DNA of 53,377 nucleotides from an uncultured Bacilli bacterium (GCA_934086185.1 CAKOHW010000007.1:1-53377); one strand, 5' to 3'; shown: positions 15,864 through 25,248, counted from the stretch's first letter. Translations and numbers: made by a program. The notes: generated from the sequence alone by a model not told the origin.

Positions 15864-16247
15864 ATGAAATACGAAGAAAAAAAATTAAAATTAATAAATT
15901 TTATAAACAATGAAATTCATATTGAAAATTTATTTTATGTACTTGAAAATAAATTTAGATCATATTGTATAATTATAGAAAAAGACAAAATAATTTATGC
16001 AAGTGATAAATTTAATAATGTTGAGAACAAACATTTAGATACAACTTTACCAACTACAATTACAAAAAGAAAATATATTAAGTTAAACAATTCATTAGAT
16101 TTAGAAGGCAATATATTTATTAATAATTTTAAGGTAGATTTAAAAAAATATTTTGTTATTTTTAAATATAATAAAAGATACATAGATTATGAAATAATGC
16201 TAGCATTTTTCAATAAAATTAAACATTATATATCAAATGAATTGTAA
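15864..16247 (+). CDS. Small hypothetical protein
   Basis: 127 residues with no recognised family. It has an N-terminal helix, then strands CIIIEKDKIIYASD and KYFVIFKYNKRY and a C-terminal helix, an order reminiscent of small PAS/GAF-like or roadblock-like folds, but without a diagnostic motif. There is no signal peptide. AGAGGAATATA precedes the ATG. It sits alone, divergent from the tandem-XRE gene and behind a promoter with an inverted repeat. Confidence 0.6.
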   Translation: MKYEEKKLKLINFINNEIHIENLFYVLENKFRSYCIIIEKDKIIYASDKFNNVENKHLDTTLPTTITKRKYIKLNNSLDLEGNIFINNFKVDLKKYFVIFKYNKRYIDYEIMLAFFNKIKHYISNEL

Positions 16248-16368
16248 TATAAACCAATAAAAATAAAAGAATTAAAAATTAAAGATGAATCCTAACATAG
16301 TTTTTAGTTAGAAAATGCTTTAATTTTTTTAAATTTTTGATATAATTATAAGAGAATAGAGGGTATTT

Positions 16369-17595
16369 ATGAATATTATTGACATTATTAACAAAAAAAG
16401 ACTAGGAAAAGAATTAAATTATAAAGAATTAGACTATGCATTTACTGGGTTTTTAAATAAAAAAATAGAAGATTATCAAATGAGTAGTTTATTAATGGCT
16501 ATCGTAATTAATGGAATGAGTTTAGAAGAAACAATAAATCTAACTGATATTTTTATTAGAAGTGGAGAAATATATGATTTAAGTAGTTTAAATACTAAAA
16601 TAGTAGATAAACATTCAACGGGTGGAATAGGAGATTCAACTACATTAGTTGTAGGACCAATTGTTGCTTCATGTGGCGTAAAAATGGCAAAAATAAGTGG
16701 TAGAGGTTTAGGAATTACCGGTGGAACAATTGATAAATTAGAAAGTATTCCAAAATTTAACGTAAATCTAAACAAAAGACAATTTATAGATGCATTAAAA
16801 AAAGTAGGTTTTGTAGATTCATCACAAACAAAAGAATTAGTTCCATTAGACAAACTAGTATATAATTTAAGAAATAATTCAGGAACTACCGAATCACTTC
16901 CACTTATTATTTCAAGTATTATGAGTAAAAAAATAGCAAGTGGAGCCGATATAATATTAATTGATATTAAAGTTGGAAGCGGTGCATTAATTAAAACAAA
17001 AAAAGATGCAATAATAGCAAGTTCATGGATGAAAGCAATAGGAAAAAAATATAATAAAAAAATAGTTACTCTAATAACTGATATGAATACACCTTTATCT
17101 AATAGCGTTGGTAATAGATTAGAAGTTGAAGAAGCAACAAGAGTTTTAAAAGGTGAAGAATGTAGATTAGCAGAAACATCAAAAGAAATTGCAACTATTC
17201 TAATTTCACTAGCAAAAAATATAACTATGGAAGAAGCAGGTGATGAGGTAGAAAATTCAATTAAAAATAAAAATGCTTATAAAAAGTTTAAAGAATTTGT
17301 AAAAAATCAAAATGGTGATTTAAATAAATTAAAAATTTCAGCAAAAATAAAAGTTGTAAGAAGTGAAAATAATGGAACATTAAAAAAAATAAAAGCAGAT
17401 AAAATAGGTAATTTATCATTAAAGTTAGGAGCAGGAAAAATAAATGACCATGAACACATTGATTATTCTGCTGGTATTAAATTATTTAAAAATGTTGGAG
17501 ATAAAATTAAAAAAGGTGATATTTTAGCAACACTATATACTAATAAAAATATTGAATTAACTAGTGATGATATAAATTGTTTTGTCATAAATTAA
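16369..17595 (+). CDS. pdp: Pyrimidine-nucleoside (thymidine) phosphorylase
   Basis: 408 residues. It splits thymidine/uridine with phosphate to base and (deoxy)ribose-1-phosphate. The N-terminal helical domain precedes the phosphate site KHSTGGIGDSTT and the signature KISGRGLGITGGTIDKLESIP. The C-terminal alpha/beta domain is slightly shorter than in the usual 430-residue enzymes. An extended -10 (TGATATAAT) lies near 16338-16346, and GAGGGT precedes the ATG. It is the first of three closely spaced genes (12-base gap to the HerA-like gene), an unexpected partnership. Confidence 0.92.
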   Translation: MNIIDIINKKRLGKELNYKELDYAFTGFLNKKIEDYQMSSLLMAIVINGMSLEETINLTDIFIRSGEIYDLSSLNTKIVDKHSTGGIGDSTTLVVGPIVASCGVKMAKISGRGLGITGGTIDKLESIPKFNVNLNKRQFIDALKKVGFVDSSQTKELVPLDKLVYNLRNNSGTTESLPLIISSIMSKKIASGADIILIDIKVGSGALIKTKKDAIIASSWMKAIGKKYNKKIVTLITDMNTPLSNSVGNRLEVEEATRVLKGEECRLAETSKEIATILISLAKNITMEEAGDEVENSIKNKNAYKKFKEFVKNQNGDLNKLKISAKIKVVRSENNGTLKKIKADKIGNLSLKLGAGKINDHEHIDYSAGIKLFKNVGDKIKKGDILATLYTNKNIELTSDDINCFVIN

Positions 17596-17607
17596 AGGAG
17601 TGAAAAT

Positions 17608-19362
17608 ATGTTTGGAAAAATTTTAAATATTACTGATAGTACAGTTGAAGTTGAATTAATTAAAACTGGTGAAATTATACCTAATTTAATGAATTTACAC
17701 GTTGTGTTCTTCGATGATAATTCAAAATTATTAGGAGAAGTTCATTCTATTAAAGACAATTCTATTTGCATAGATTTAAAAGGAGAATTTGTAGGAGAAA
17801 AATTTATTGCAGGAACTATAAAAAAACCTACATTATCTAGTAAAATAAGAGTTATTAATGAAGAAGAATTAAATGTTATTTTAGGTACAAATAATGAAGA
17901 AAATATATATATCGGAAAAAGTCCAATATACCCAGGTAAAAATATATATTCAAATATAAATGATTTGTTTTCAAATCACTTAGCAATATTTGGTAACTCT
18001 GGAAGTGGGAAAAGTTGTAGTGTTTCAAGAATAATACAAAATGTTTTCTTAAATAAAAACTTTTTAACTTATAATGCAAATTTATTTTTCTTTGATGCAT
18101 ATGGTGAATATAAAAATGCATTCAAGAGTTTATCTAGTATAAACCCAAATTATCAATATAAATTTTTAACAACAAGTCCACAAGATCCAACTGATGCAAA
18201 ATTAACTATACCAATTTATCTTTTATCTATAGATGATTTAGCACTTTTACTACAAGCTACAGATCATCAACAAATTACTATTATTGAAAGAATGTATAAA
18301 CTTGTTAGAATATTTTCAAGAAATGATGATACTACTAAAAAATTGAAAAATCATCTTGTTGCAAAAGCAATTATGAATATATTATTCTCAAATCAAAGTT
18401 CAACAGCAAAGAAAAGTGATATATTTGCTATAGTTAATGCATGTAGTACTGATGAATTTAATTTAAAAGCAGAATTACAAGGTATAGGATATACAAGAGT
18501 ATTTAGTGAGTGTTTTGGTATTGATAGAAATGGTGAATTTGGGGAATCAGTATTATTAAATGAATATCTTAATAAATTTATAGATGATAATTTTGAAAGA
18601 AGTATACAAATACCTAATCAATCATTTTATACTTTAGTAGATTTAGCAAATGCATTGAATTTTACACTTATTGGTGAAGGATTCCAAGAAAATAAACTTA
18701 TTCAAGATGCAGCAATAATTTTAAAAGTTAGATTAAATTCAATTATAAATAGTAGTAATAAAGAATTCTTTAACGTAACTGAATATACAAACTTAGATAC
18801 ATATATTTCAAATTTAATTATGAATAATAATAAACGTAGTCAAATAATAAATATAAATTTAGAGGGAATAGATGATAATTTAGCTAAAGTTATCGTTAAA
18901 ATACTATCTAAAATGTTATTTGATTTTGCAAAATCTAGAACAGATAGAGCAAGTATACCATTCCATTTATTTATAGAAGAAGCACATAGATATGTAGTTA
19001 AAGATAATGATGTTTTCCTATTAGGATATAATATATTTGAACGTATAGCTAAAGAAGGAAGAAAATATGGTGTAATATTAGATTTAGTCAGTCAAAGACC
19101 TGTAGAAATAAGTGATACAGTAGTTTCACAAATGTCTAACTTCTTAATTTTAAAAATGACACATCCAAAAGATTTAGAATATATTGAAAAAATGTTACCA
19201 AATATTAGTGGCGATGTTATAGATAAACTTAATTCATTACAAGCAGGAACACTAGTGGCATTTGGTAATGCATTTAAAATTCCATTACTTATAAAAATGG
19301 ATATGCCAGATCCAACTCCATATTCATCTAACTGCGATATTATAAATCGTTGGAGAGGTTAA
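17608..19362 (+). CDS. HerA-like hexameric ATPase
   Basis: 584 residues. The N-terminal HAS-barrel-like beta domain (about residues 1-95) is followed by a FtsK/HerA-type motor with Walker A GNSGSGKS at about residues 130-137, Walker B FHLFIEEAHR at about 450 and a sensor SQRPVEISDTVVSQM. Archaeal HerA translocates DNA with the nuclease NurA in end resection. Some bacterial homologues work with Sir2 or other effectors in defence. Here no nuclease or Sir2 gene is adjacent. Its neighbours are pdp upstream and a prepilin-like gene one base downstream. The role is therefore open. Confidence 0.82.
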   Translation: MFGKILNITDSTVEVELIKTGEIIPNLMNLHVVFFDDNSKLLGEVHSIKDNSICIDLKGEFVGEKFIAGTIKKPTLSSKIRVINEEELNVILGTNNEENIYIGKSPIYPGKNIYSNINDLFSNHLAIFGNSGSGKSCSVSRIIQNVFLNKNFLTYNANLFFFDAYGEYKNAFKSLSSINPNYQYKFLTTSPQDPTDAKLTIPIYLLSIDDLALLLQATDHQQITIIERMYKLVRIFSRNDDTTKKLKNHLVAKAIMNILFSNQSSTAKKSDIFAIVNACSTDEFNLKAELQGIGYTRVFSECFGIDRNGEFGESVLLNEYLNKFIDDNFERSIQIPNQSFYTLVDLANALNFTLIGEGFQENKLIQDAAIILKVRLNSIINSSNKEFFNVTEYTNLDTYISNLIMNNNKRSQIININLEGIDDNLAKVIVKILSKMLFDFAKSRTDRASIPFHLFIEEAHRYVVKDNDVFLLGYNIFERIAKEGRKYGVILDLVSQRPVEISDTVVSQMSNFLILKMTHPKDLEYIEKMLPNISGDVIDKLNSLQAGTLVAFGNAFKIPLLIKMDMPDPTPYSSNCDIINRWRG

Positions 19363-19363
19363 T

Positions 19364-20872
19364 ATGAAAAAAAGAGGTTTTACGTTAATAGAAATAATAA
19401 TTGCAATTGTTTTAATTACTTTATTATCTACAACAACAATTATAACCATTGTACATATGCAAAAGAAAAAAGCAAATGAAAAATATAATACTGTGTTAGC
19501 CAAAGCAGATTTGGCTCTAGATGTGTATTTATCTAATCATCCAGAAGTCTACGAAAATTTAATTACTAATGCAGAAGGTGCAATCGTTACATTAGAAGTA
19601 TTAAAAAATGAAGGACTTATAAGCGATAAAATTAAAGATCCAAACACTAATAAAGTTATTGATTATGTTAATAATTATTATGTATTATCAGATGCAGTAC
19701 TACTTTCAGACGAGAATTCTAGTTCTACTCAAGGTAATAAAGAGTGTAATGGGCAAGTCGGAATAACTGTAATAAAAAATTGGGAAGTATTAAATGGAAC
19801 AATAGCAGAAGATAACGTAATTTATGTCTGTCCAAAAAATAATGAAAATTCGCTTAATAACGGTAATAGCGGAATAGATGAATTAGAAAAAAGAATTTCT
19901 GCTTTAGAAAAAAATACTGGTAACGAAAAGAAAATTTTTTCCGGCGAAAATGTAAATAATTATGTTTACTTCAATGTTGATGATGTAAGAAAAAACTCAT
20001 CATCAGCATTTTGGCCAACAAGCAATAAAAATTTATGGAGAATATATAGTTACTATGGAATTGATGGTTCCACAAACAATATAAAACTTATTTATTCTGA
20101 ACCTGTAGAAATAAATAAATCTTATATAACGGTTACAAAAACACAAAAAACAGGATATACATATTACATTAAAGATACAAATGATCAAGTGACATTTAAT
20201 AATGTATATGAAACAAATTGTAGATATAATGGAAGAACAGTATATATAATGGATAATGAATATTATAATTATGACGGTTGTTATGGAAGATGTAAATACA
20301 AAAGACAATATGTATTAAAAATAAATACCAGCGTGAGCGATTATTTACCAGATACATTCGAATGTACATCAGATGAAATGAAATATGATAAATCACAATT
20401 TGACGTTTCTCTAGATAGTACTGGTGTATATCCAGAAAACTCTATAAAAAATCATTTATATCAAAATATAATACATAAAGATTGGGTAGAATCATTTCCA
20501 TATTATATATATTATAATGGAACTAATAGAATTGATGCTAAATTAAATTATTCTACTGTAGTTTATGATAAAATAGGTGTTCTAACGCAAAATGAGTTTG
20601 TTGATAGTATAACTGCAGCAAAAACATGGTTATCATATTATACTAATAGTTTCATAGGTAAATTAGATTATTCTTTCGATACATATATGGTATTCCCAGA
20701 AATAAGTGGAAAAGTTGATACAAAATCTACAAAAGACACTACAGCAGATTTAATACCTGTTGTTACACTTAAATCAGGAATCAAAATAATTACAGATGAT
20801 AGTTGCTCAAATCCAGGTACTAAAACATGTCCATATAAATTATCATATAATGGCGAAACAACCAGCAAATAA
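19364..20872 (+). CDS. Prepilin-like protein with a large C-terminal surface domain
   Basis: 502 residues. The N terminus KKRGFTLIEIIIAIVLITLL is a class III (type IV pilin) leader cut before Phe by prepilin peptidase, with Glu at +5. A short helical spine follows, then a segment ELEKRISALEK and a large cysteine-containing domain. Its end (DLIPVVTLKSGIKI ... CPYKLSYN) resembles the end of the two SipW-signal proteins at 36.1 and 50.6 kb (RPVVTLTSGVKL ... NPYKI). At 502 residues it is far larger than a normal pilin of about 150. It is translated from just after the HerA-like gene. No pilus assembly genes are in the window. Confidence 0.8.
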   Translation: MKKRGFTLIEIIIAIVLITLLSTTTIITIVHMQKKKANEKYNTVLAKADLALDVYLSNHPEVYENLITNAEGAIVTLEVLKNEGLISDKIKDPNTNKVIDYVNNYYVLSDAVLLSDENSSSTQGNKECNGQVGITVIKNWEVLNGTIAEDNVIYVCPKNNENSLNNGNSGIDELEKRISALEKNTGNEKKIFSGENVNNYVYFNVDDVRKNSSSAFWPTSNKNLWRIYSYYGIDGSTNNIKLIYSEPVEINKSYITVTKTQKTGYTYYIKDTNDQVTFNNVYETNCRYNGRTVYIMDNEYYNYDGCYGRCKYKRQYVLKINTSVSDYLPDTFECTSDEMKYDKSQFDVSLDSTGVYPENSIKNHLYQNIIHKDWVESFPYYIYYNGTNRIDAKLNYSTVVYDKIGVLTQNEFVDSITAAKTWLSYYTNSFIGKLDYSFDTYMVFPEISGKVDTKSTKDTTADLIPVVTLKSGIKIITDDSCSNPGTKTCPYKLSYNGETTSK

Positions 20873-20888
20873 TACATGGTTGTTTTTT
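20857..20888 (+). terminator. Terminator of the pdp-herA-prepilin operon
   Basis: Stem AACAACCA / TGGTTGTT followed by a T run. The left arm is inside the last codons of the prepilin-like gene. Confidence 0.8.
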
Positions 20889-20933
20889 CTTTATCACTAA
20901 TAAAATTAATGATATACTTATATAGGTGATATT

Positions 20934-22016
20934 ATGAATTCAGTATATATGCATATTCCTTTTTGCAGTAATATTTGTACTTACTGTGATTTTTGTAAAC
21001 AATTATATAACAAAACAAATGTAAATAAATATTTAACAGCTTTAGAAAATGAAATAAAAGACAGATATAATGATGAAGTATTAGATACATTATATATTGG
21101 AGGAGGCACTCCAAGTTCCCTAAACATTAGTGAATTAACAAAATTATTTGAAATAGTAAAATTACTTAACTTATCTAAAATAAAAGAATTTACTTTTGAA
21201 TGTAATGTAAATGATATAACTGAAGAATTAATAGATATACTCGTAAAAAATAAAGTTAATAGATTAAGTATTGGTATAGAATCCTTCAATAAAGATAAAT
21301 TAAAATTTATGGAAAGATATTCAGATTTTGATGATGTATCAAAAAAAATAGATATGATACGTAATAAAGGTATAAATAACATAAATTTAGATTTAATGTA
21401 TGCTATACCTAATGAAACTTTAAAAGTATTAAAAAATGATTTGAATTTAATATTAAAATTAAAACCAACTCACATTAGTACATATTCATTAATATATGAA
21501 GATTATACTAAGTTAAGTTTAATGAATACAACTCCAATAGATGAAGAATTAGAATTAGAAATGTATAATTATATAAGAAAAAAACTATCTAAAAAGAAAT
21601 ATAATCATTACGAAATATCAAACTTTGCACTAGACGGTTATGAATCATTACATAATTTAAATTATTGGAATAATGACGAATATTATGGTTTTGGTTTAGG
21701 TGCACACGGTTACATAGATGGTATTCGTTATGAAAACACAAAAAATTTGAATAAATATATTGAAGAAAATTTTGTTGCTAAAGAAGAAATAGTAGGCACA
21801 AAAGAAAAAATGGAAAATGAACTTATGCTTGGTTTTAGAAAAATAAAAGGTATAAATCTTACAGACTTTTTTAATAAATATGAAGTAAATATGCAAGATG
21901 TTTTTCCAATAAAACCATTAATAAAAAACAAAGATTTAATATATAAAAACGGATATGTATATATAAATCCAGACAAACTATATATAATGAATGAATTATT
22001 ACTTAAATTAATTTAA
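20934..22016 (+). CDS. hemW: HemW-like radical SAM protein
   Basis: 360 residues. Radical-SAM motif CSNICTYCDF (CxxxCxxC plus a following Phe-Cys, as in HemW) lies at about residues 11-21, then GGGTPS, IGIESF and NLDLMYAIPNE of the barrel, and a C-terminal HemW domain with HYEISNFA and NYWNNDEYYGFGLGAHGY. HemW homologues are heme chaperones often mis-named coproporphyrinogen oxidase. The heme context here is not visible, and in anaerobes the role is uncertain. The promoter is -35 TTTATC (20890), 17 bases, -10 TATACT (20913), and AGGTGAT precedes the ATG. Confidence 0.88.
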   Translation: MNSVYMHIPFCSNICTYCDFCKQLYNKTNVNKYLTALENEIKDRYNDEVLDTLYIGGGTPSSLNISELTKLFEIVKLLNLSKIKEFTFECNVNDITEELIDILVKNKVNRLSIGIESFNKDKLKFMERYSDFDDVSKKIDMIRNKGINNINLDLMYAIPNETLKVLKNDLNLILKLKPTHISTYSLIYEDYTKLSLMNTTPIDEELELEMYNYIRKKLSKKKYNHYEISNFALDGYESLHNLNYWNNDEYYGFGLGAHGYIDGIRYENTKNLNKYIEENFVAKEEIVGTKEKMENELMLGFRKIKGINLTDFFNKYEVNMQDVFPIKPLIKNKDLIYKNGYVYINPDKLYIMNELLLKLI

Positions 22017-22038
22017 CAAGATAATCTTGTTTTTTTTC
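22015..22038 (+). terminator. Terminator after hemW
   Basis: Stem AACAAG / CTTGTT with loop ATAAT, then eight T. The stem starts at the stop codon. Confidence 0.75.
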
Positions 22039-22086
22039 TATTATGTGATAAAATTAATATATATAAAATAGAAGGACGTGTAAAAA

Positions 22087-23520
22087 ATGAAAAATAAATT
22101 AAAAATATTATCATTAAGCGCTATAGCAATGTTTACTATACCAACTATAGTAAATGCTACAAATTTGACATTTGAGGAAGCATCTAGCACTGAAAATACA
22201 AAAACATATAATATAGTTAATTCAGATGCTGAAAGTGCTAATAATACAATACAATTAAAATTATATAAAACAAATGATAACTTGAAATACTCAATAAAAA
22301 GTCAATATGGAGATTGTACTGCATCTGCCTTATCATGTACATTGCTATTTTTAAATGATTTACCAGCAAATAGTACTATTGCAGAAGTAACTATAACTAA
22401 CGATACAGAAGCACCTATTGAAACAATGTTATCATTTACATCACCTGCAGGAATGAGTGCAACAAAATCATTTTCTGTAAATGGAAAACCTACAACTACA
22501 ACTACTTCAAAAATAAGAAGTAATGATTCTACATTAAAAAATATAATATTATCTGTAGGAACATTTGATCAAACTTTTTCTCCAACAATAAATACTTATA
22601 ACATTACAGGAATTAAAGATACAATTAATTCAGTTAAGATAACTCCAGAATGTGATAATTGTTCTTGGGAAATCACTTGTCCTCAAGGAGATTGTACAGT
22701 ATCAAATTCTAATAAAGTAAATTTAAAAACTGGTGCGAATCAAGTAGGAATAAATGTAACAAGCGAAGATGGAAGTTCAAAAAGATCTTATGTATTAAAT
22801 ATTTATAGAGGAGAAATTACTACATCTTCCGCATACCTATCAAGTTTAAAAATTAATGATGCAAAACTTAGTCCAAATTTTGATTCACTAGTAAATGATT
22901 ACAGTGTTAAAGTAGGACTAGATGTAGATAAATTAGATATAGTTACAGTTACTGAAGATCCAAATGCAGACGTAATAATTAAGGGAAATGAAAATTTAAA
23001 AGAAGGTAAAAATACTATCACAATTACTGTTACTAGTAGTGATGGAGCAAACAAACAAGTTTATACTTTAAACGTTACTAAAGAAAAGATTAATGATAAC
23101 AAAGATGATAAAGAAAAGGAAAAGAAATCTACAACATCAATTAAAAAGAAAAAAAATAATACATGGCTAATTATACTTATTTCATTTATTGGTCTAGGAT
23201 TAATTATACTAGCATATTTCCTAATATTTAAACGTAAAAAAAATAAAAAAGATAAGAACAATAAAAACGATAAAAATAACAAAGGTACTAAAGAAGAACT
23301 AAAAGAAAATTCAACTGAAACTACAAAAGAACAAAGTGAAGAAGAAAAAGAAAGCACTCTTTCAGATACAGGATTAGATTTGCCATTAGAATCTATGCAA
23401 GACGAACTAGAAAACTTAAGAAAATTAGAAAGTGAAAACGAACCAAAGCAAGATGTTGATGAAGCCTTAGATGATTTAATGAAAACTAAAAAATTAGAAC
23501 TTGGAGATTTAGACTTTTAA
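22087..23520 (+). CDS. Membrane-anchored protein with cadherin-like beta-sandwich domains
   Basis: 477 residues. A signal peptide (residues 1-25, ending VNA-T) is followed by a beta-sandwich region and then two cadherin-like b-type domains. The first spans about 150-240, with STLKNIILSVGTFDQTFSP, and is unusual in carrying a Cys-rich loop CDNCSWEITCPQGDC. The second spans about 250-335 (LSSLKINDAKLSPNF to YTLNV). A membrane helix spans about 360-382, followed by a roughly 95-residue acidic cytoplasmic tail rich in Lys/Glu. This topology resembles a surface sensor or anchor. GAAGGACG precedes the ATG. Confidence 0.75.
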   Translation: MKNKLKILSLSAIAMFTIPTIVNATNLTFEEASSTENTKTYNIVNSDAESANNTIQLKLYKTNDNLKYSIKSQYGDCTASALSCTLLFLNDLPANSTIAEVTITNDTEAPIETMLSFTSPAGMSATKSFSVNGKPTTTTTSKIRSNDSTLKNIILSVGTFDQTFSPTINTYNITGIKDTINSVKITPECDNCSWEITCPQGDCTVSNSNKVNLKTGANQVGINVTSEDGSSKRSYVLNIYRGEITTSSAYLSSLKINDAKLSPNFDSLVNDYSVKVGLDVDKLDIVTVTEDPNADVIIKGNENLKEGKNTITITVTSSDGANKQVYTLNVTKEKINDNKDDKEKEKKSTTSIKKKKNNTWLIILISFIGLGLIILAYFLIFKRKKNKKDKNNKNDKNNKGTKEELKENSTETTKEQSEEEKESTLSDTGLDLPLESMQDELENLRKLESENEPKQDVDEALDDLMKTKKLELGDLDF

Positions 23521-23526
23521 ATTAAT

Positions 23527-23559
23527 ATCACCTGAATATAATTATTTAGGTGATTTTTT
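23527..23559 (+). terminator. Terminator hairpin whose 3' arm is the next gene's ribosome site
   Basis: Stem ATCACCT / AGGTGAT with a 14-base loop, then TTTTTT and directly the ATG of the next gene at 23560. AGGTGAT is the usual ribosome site of this genome, so the hairpin both ends the upstream transcript and can mask translation of the next gene. Confidence 0.7.
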
Positions 23560-24192
23560 ATGGAATTAATTGCACATCGTGGATTACATAATGAAAAAAT
23601 TAAAGAAAATACCATATTAGCATTTGATAATGCAATTAAAAATAATTATAGTGGATTAGAATTAGATATAAGAAAAACTAGTGATAATGAAATAGTAGTT
23701 ATACATGACTCTACAATTGATAGAACATCAAATGGTAAAGGATTTATTAATAAAATTACATATAAAGAATTAAAAAAATATAATTTTGGAACAAAAGATA
23801 AAAGACAAAAAATACCAACATTAAATGAAGTAATAAAAAAATATAATAATACAATAATTTTCATAGAATTAAAAGTTGAAATTACAAAAAAAGAATTAAA
23901 TAACATACTATCTAAAAATATAACAAACACTTATTATATTATGAGTTTTAATAAGAAATATATAGATAATCTAATAGGAATAAAATATAAAATTGGATTA
24001 ATAAATTATGTATTTAATAGCAACATTAATTACAAAAATTATAACTTCATACTAATACTTGAAGATTTATTTAATGAAAAAATATATAAAAAATGTACTG
24101 ATAATAATATAGAACCGGTTATATATGGTACATTAAATAAAATAAATTTAAAAAATAAAGAATTACTAAATAAAGTAAAATATATTGTATAA
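23560..24192 (+). CDS. Glycerophosphodiester phosphodiesterase
   Basis: 210 residues, GDPD family. It cleaves glycerophosphodiesters to glycerol-3-phosphate and an alcohol. The catalytic start IAHRGLHNEKIKENT carries the His-Arg pair, followed by GLELDIRKTSDNEIVVIHDSTIDRTSNGKG with the metal Glu/Asp and second His. FIELKVEI provides the later Glu-Lys. It is shorter than the usual 240 residues, with a reduced C-terminal part. There is no signal peptide, so it is cytoplasmic and probably recycles lipid head groups. Its ribosome site lies in the preceding hairpin. Confidence 0.85.
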   Translation: MELIAHRGLHNEKIKENTILAFDNAIKNNYSGLELDIRKTSDNEIVVIHDSTIDRTSNGKGFINKITYKELKKYNFGTKDKRQKIPTLNEVIKKYNNTIIFIELKVEITKKELNNILSKNITNTYYIMSFNKKYIDNLIGIKYKIGLINYVFNSNINYKNYNFILILEDLFNEKIYKKCTDNNIEPVIYGTLNKINLKNKELLNKVKYIV

Positions 24193-24325
24193 TAAACTTA
24201 AAAAATTTATTATACAATATATACTATACTTTATATTAAACAATATAAATAAAGTTAACAAATTAATAAAAAAAGTAAGAGTATATAAAAGAATTTAAAA
24301 AATTGTAAAATTTTAAAACAAATTG

Positions 24326-24354
24326 TTGAAACAACTTATAAAACTTGTTATAAT
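24326..24354 (+). promoter_or_regulatory. rpsU promoter
   Basis: -35 TTGAAA (24326-24331), 17-base spacer, -10 TATAAT (24349-24354), close to consensus. The remainder of 24193-24325 shows no feature. Confidence 0.75.
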
Positions 24355-24381
24355 AATTGAGGAAATGAAGGGAGGGAGATT

Positions 24382-24570
24382 ATGACTAAAGTAGAAGTAA
24401 GAAATGGTAATGTAGACGGTGCTTTAAAAAGATTCAAAATTAAAGTTGCTAAAAGCGGAGTCCCTTCTGAATTAAAAAAACATAAAGAATATAAAAAACC
24501 AGGCGTTAAAAGACGTGAAGCAAAAAAAGAAATGATTAAAAATTCTCGTAAAAGAAATAAAAGAGGTTAG
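24382..24570 (+). CDS. rpsU: 30S ribosomal protein S21
   Basis: A 62-residue, very basic protein with the S21 pattern: TKVEVRNGNVDGALKRFKIKV, then KKHKEYKKPGVKRREAKKEM and a Lys/Arg tail. It acts in translation initiation on the 30S platform. GGGAGGGAG provides a strong ribosome site. It is followed by yqeY, the usual Bacilli order, with a hairpin in between. Confidence 0.95.
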   Translation: MTKVEVRNGNVDGALKRFKIKVAKSGVPSELKKHKEYKKPGVKRREAKKEMIKNSRKRNKRG

Positions 24571-24596
24571 TGTTTATAGAAATATAAACACTTTTT
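24570..24596 (+). terminator. Terminator or attenuator between rpsU and yqeY
   Basis: Stem GTGTTTATA / TATAAACAC with loop GAAA, then five T. The left arm begins at the rpsU stop. As no separate promoter is obvious before yqeY, it may set relative expression. Confidence 0.75.
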
Positions 24597-24618
24597 AAAA
24601 AAGGAAGATGATTATAAT

Positions 24619-25056
24619 ATGTTTGAACAAATAAAAAAAGATCTAATAAATTCTATGAAAGAACAAGATAAATTCAAATTATCAGTTCTACGTATGTTAA
24701 AAAGTGCTTTAACTGAAGCAGAAATAAATAAAAAAAGTACATTGACAGATGATGAAGTACTAAACATTATTAAAAAACAAGTAAAAGTAAGAACTGCCTC
24801 ATTAGAAGAATATAAAAAATATAATAGATTAGATTTAGCAAATGAATTAGAAAAAGAAATAGAAATATTAAAAGCTTATTTACCAGAAGAATTATCTCAT
24901 GAAGAATTAAACAAAATAATTGATGAAGTATTTGATAATTTAAAACCAGCAAGTATAAAAGACATGGGTAAAGTAATTAAAGAAGTATCTAATATTGTTG
25001 GTGCTCGTGCTGATATGAGTGAAGTTAGTAAAATTGTAAAAGAAAAATTAATATAA
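24619..25056 (+). CDS. yqeY: GatB/YqeY domain protein
   Basis: 145 residues, YqeY family, related to the tail domain of the GatB amidotransferase subunit. The sequence is FKLSVLRMLKSALTEAEINK, then Ile/Glu helices, then LPEELSHEEL and the C-terminal MGKVIKEV....GARADMSEVSKIVKEKL. This helical domain can bind tRNA. The exact role of the stand-alone protein is not established. It is co-transcribed behind rpsU. Confidence 0.92.
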   Translation: MFEQIKKDLINSMKEQDKFKLSVLRMLKSALTEAEINKKSTLTDDEVLNIIKKQVKVRTASLEEYKKYNRLDLANELEKEIEILKAYLPEELSHEELNKIIDEVFDNLKPASIKDMGKVIKEVSNIVGARADMSEVSKIVKEKLI

Positions 25057-25081
25057 ATTATTTTAAATATCAAACAAAAAG

Positions 25082-25108
25082 ATGTTAGATTTAAACTAAC
25101 ATTTTTTA
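25082..25108 (+). terminator. Terminator after yqeY
   Basis: Stem ATGTTAG / CTAACAT with loop ATTTAAA, then six T. Confidence 0.8.
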
Positions 25109-25131
25109 TTTTTAAAATATAATAAATATTA

Positions 25132-25248
25132 TTATCTTATAAAATATATTGCTAAACTTGCTATCATACTACCAACCATAGCAATTAACATAATCCAAAC
25201 TAATATTTTTGATATCAAACTAGTACTACTTTTTTTCTTTTTAGCCAT
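25132..25248 (-). CDS. DUF4044-like 38-residue membrane peptide
   Basis: A short leftward gene. The protein starts MAKKKKSSTSLISK and continues as one hydrophobic helix (about residues 14-36, ILVWIMLIAMVGSMIASLA), ending YFIR. The Lys-rich start plus a single helix matches DUF4044 peptides found in Firmicutes. AGGTGAAATATT precedes the ATG at 25248. It is divergent from the SpoIIM-like gene. Function unknown. Confidence 0.75.
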   Translation of the reverse strand: MAKKKKSSTSLISKILVWIMLIAMVGSMIASLAIYFIR

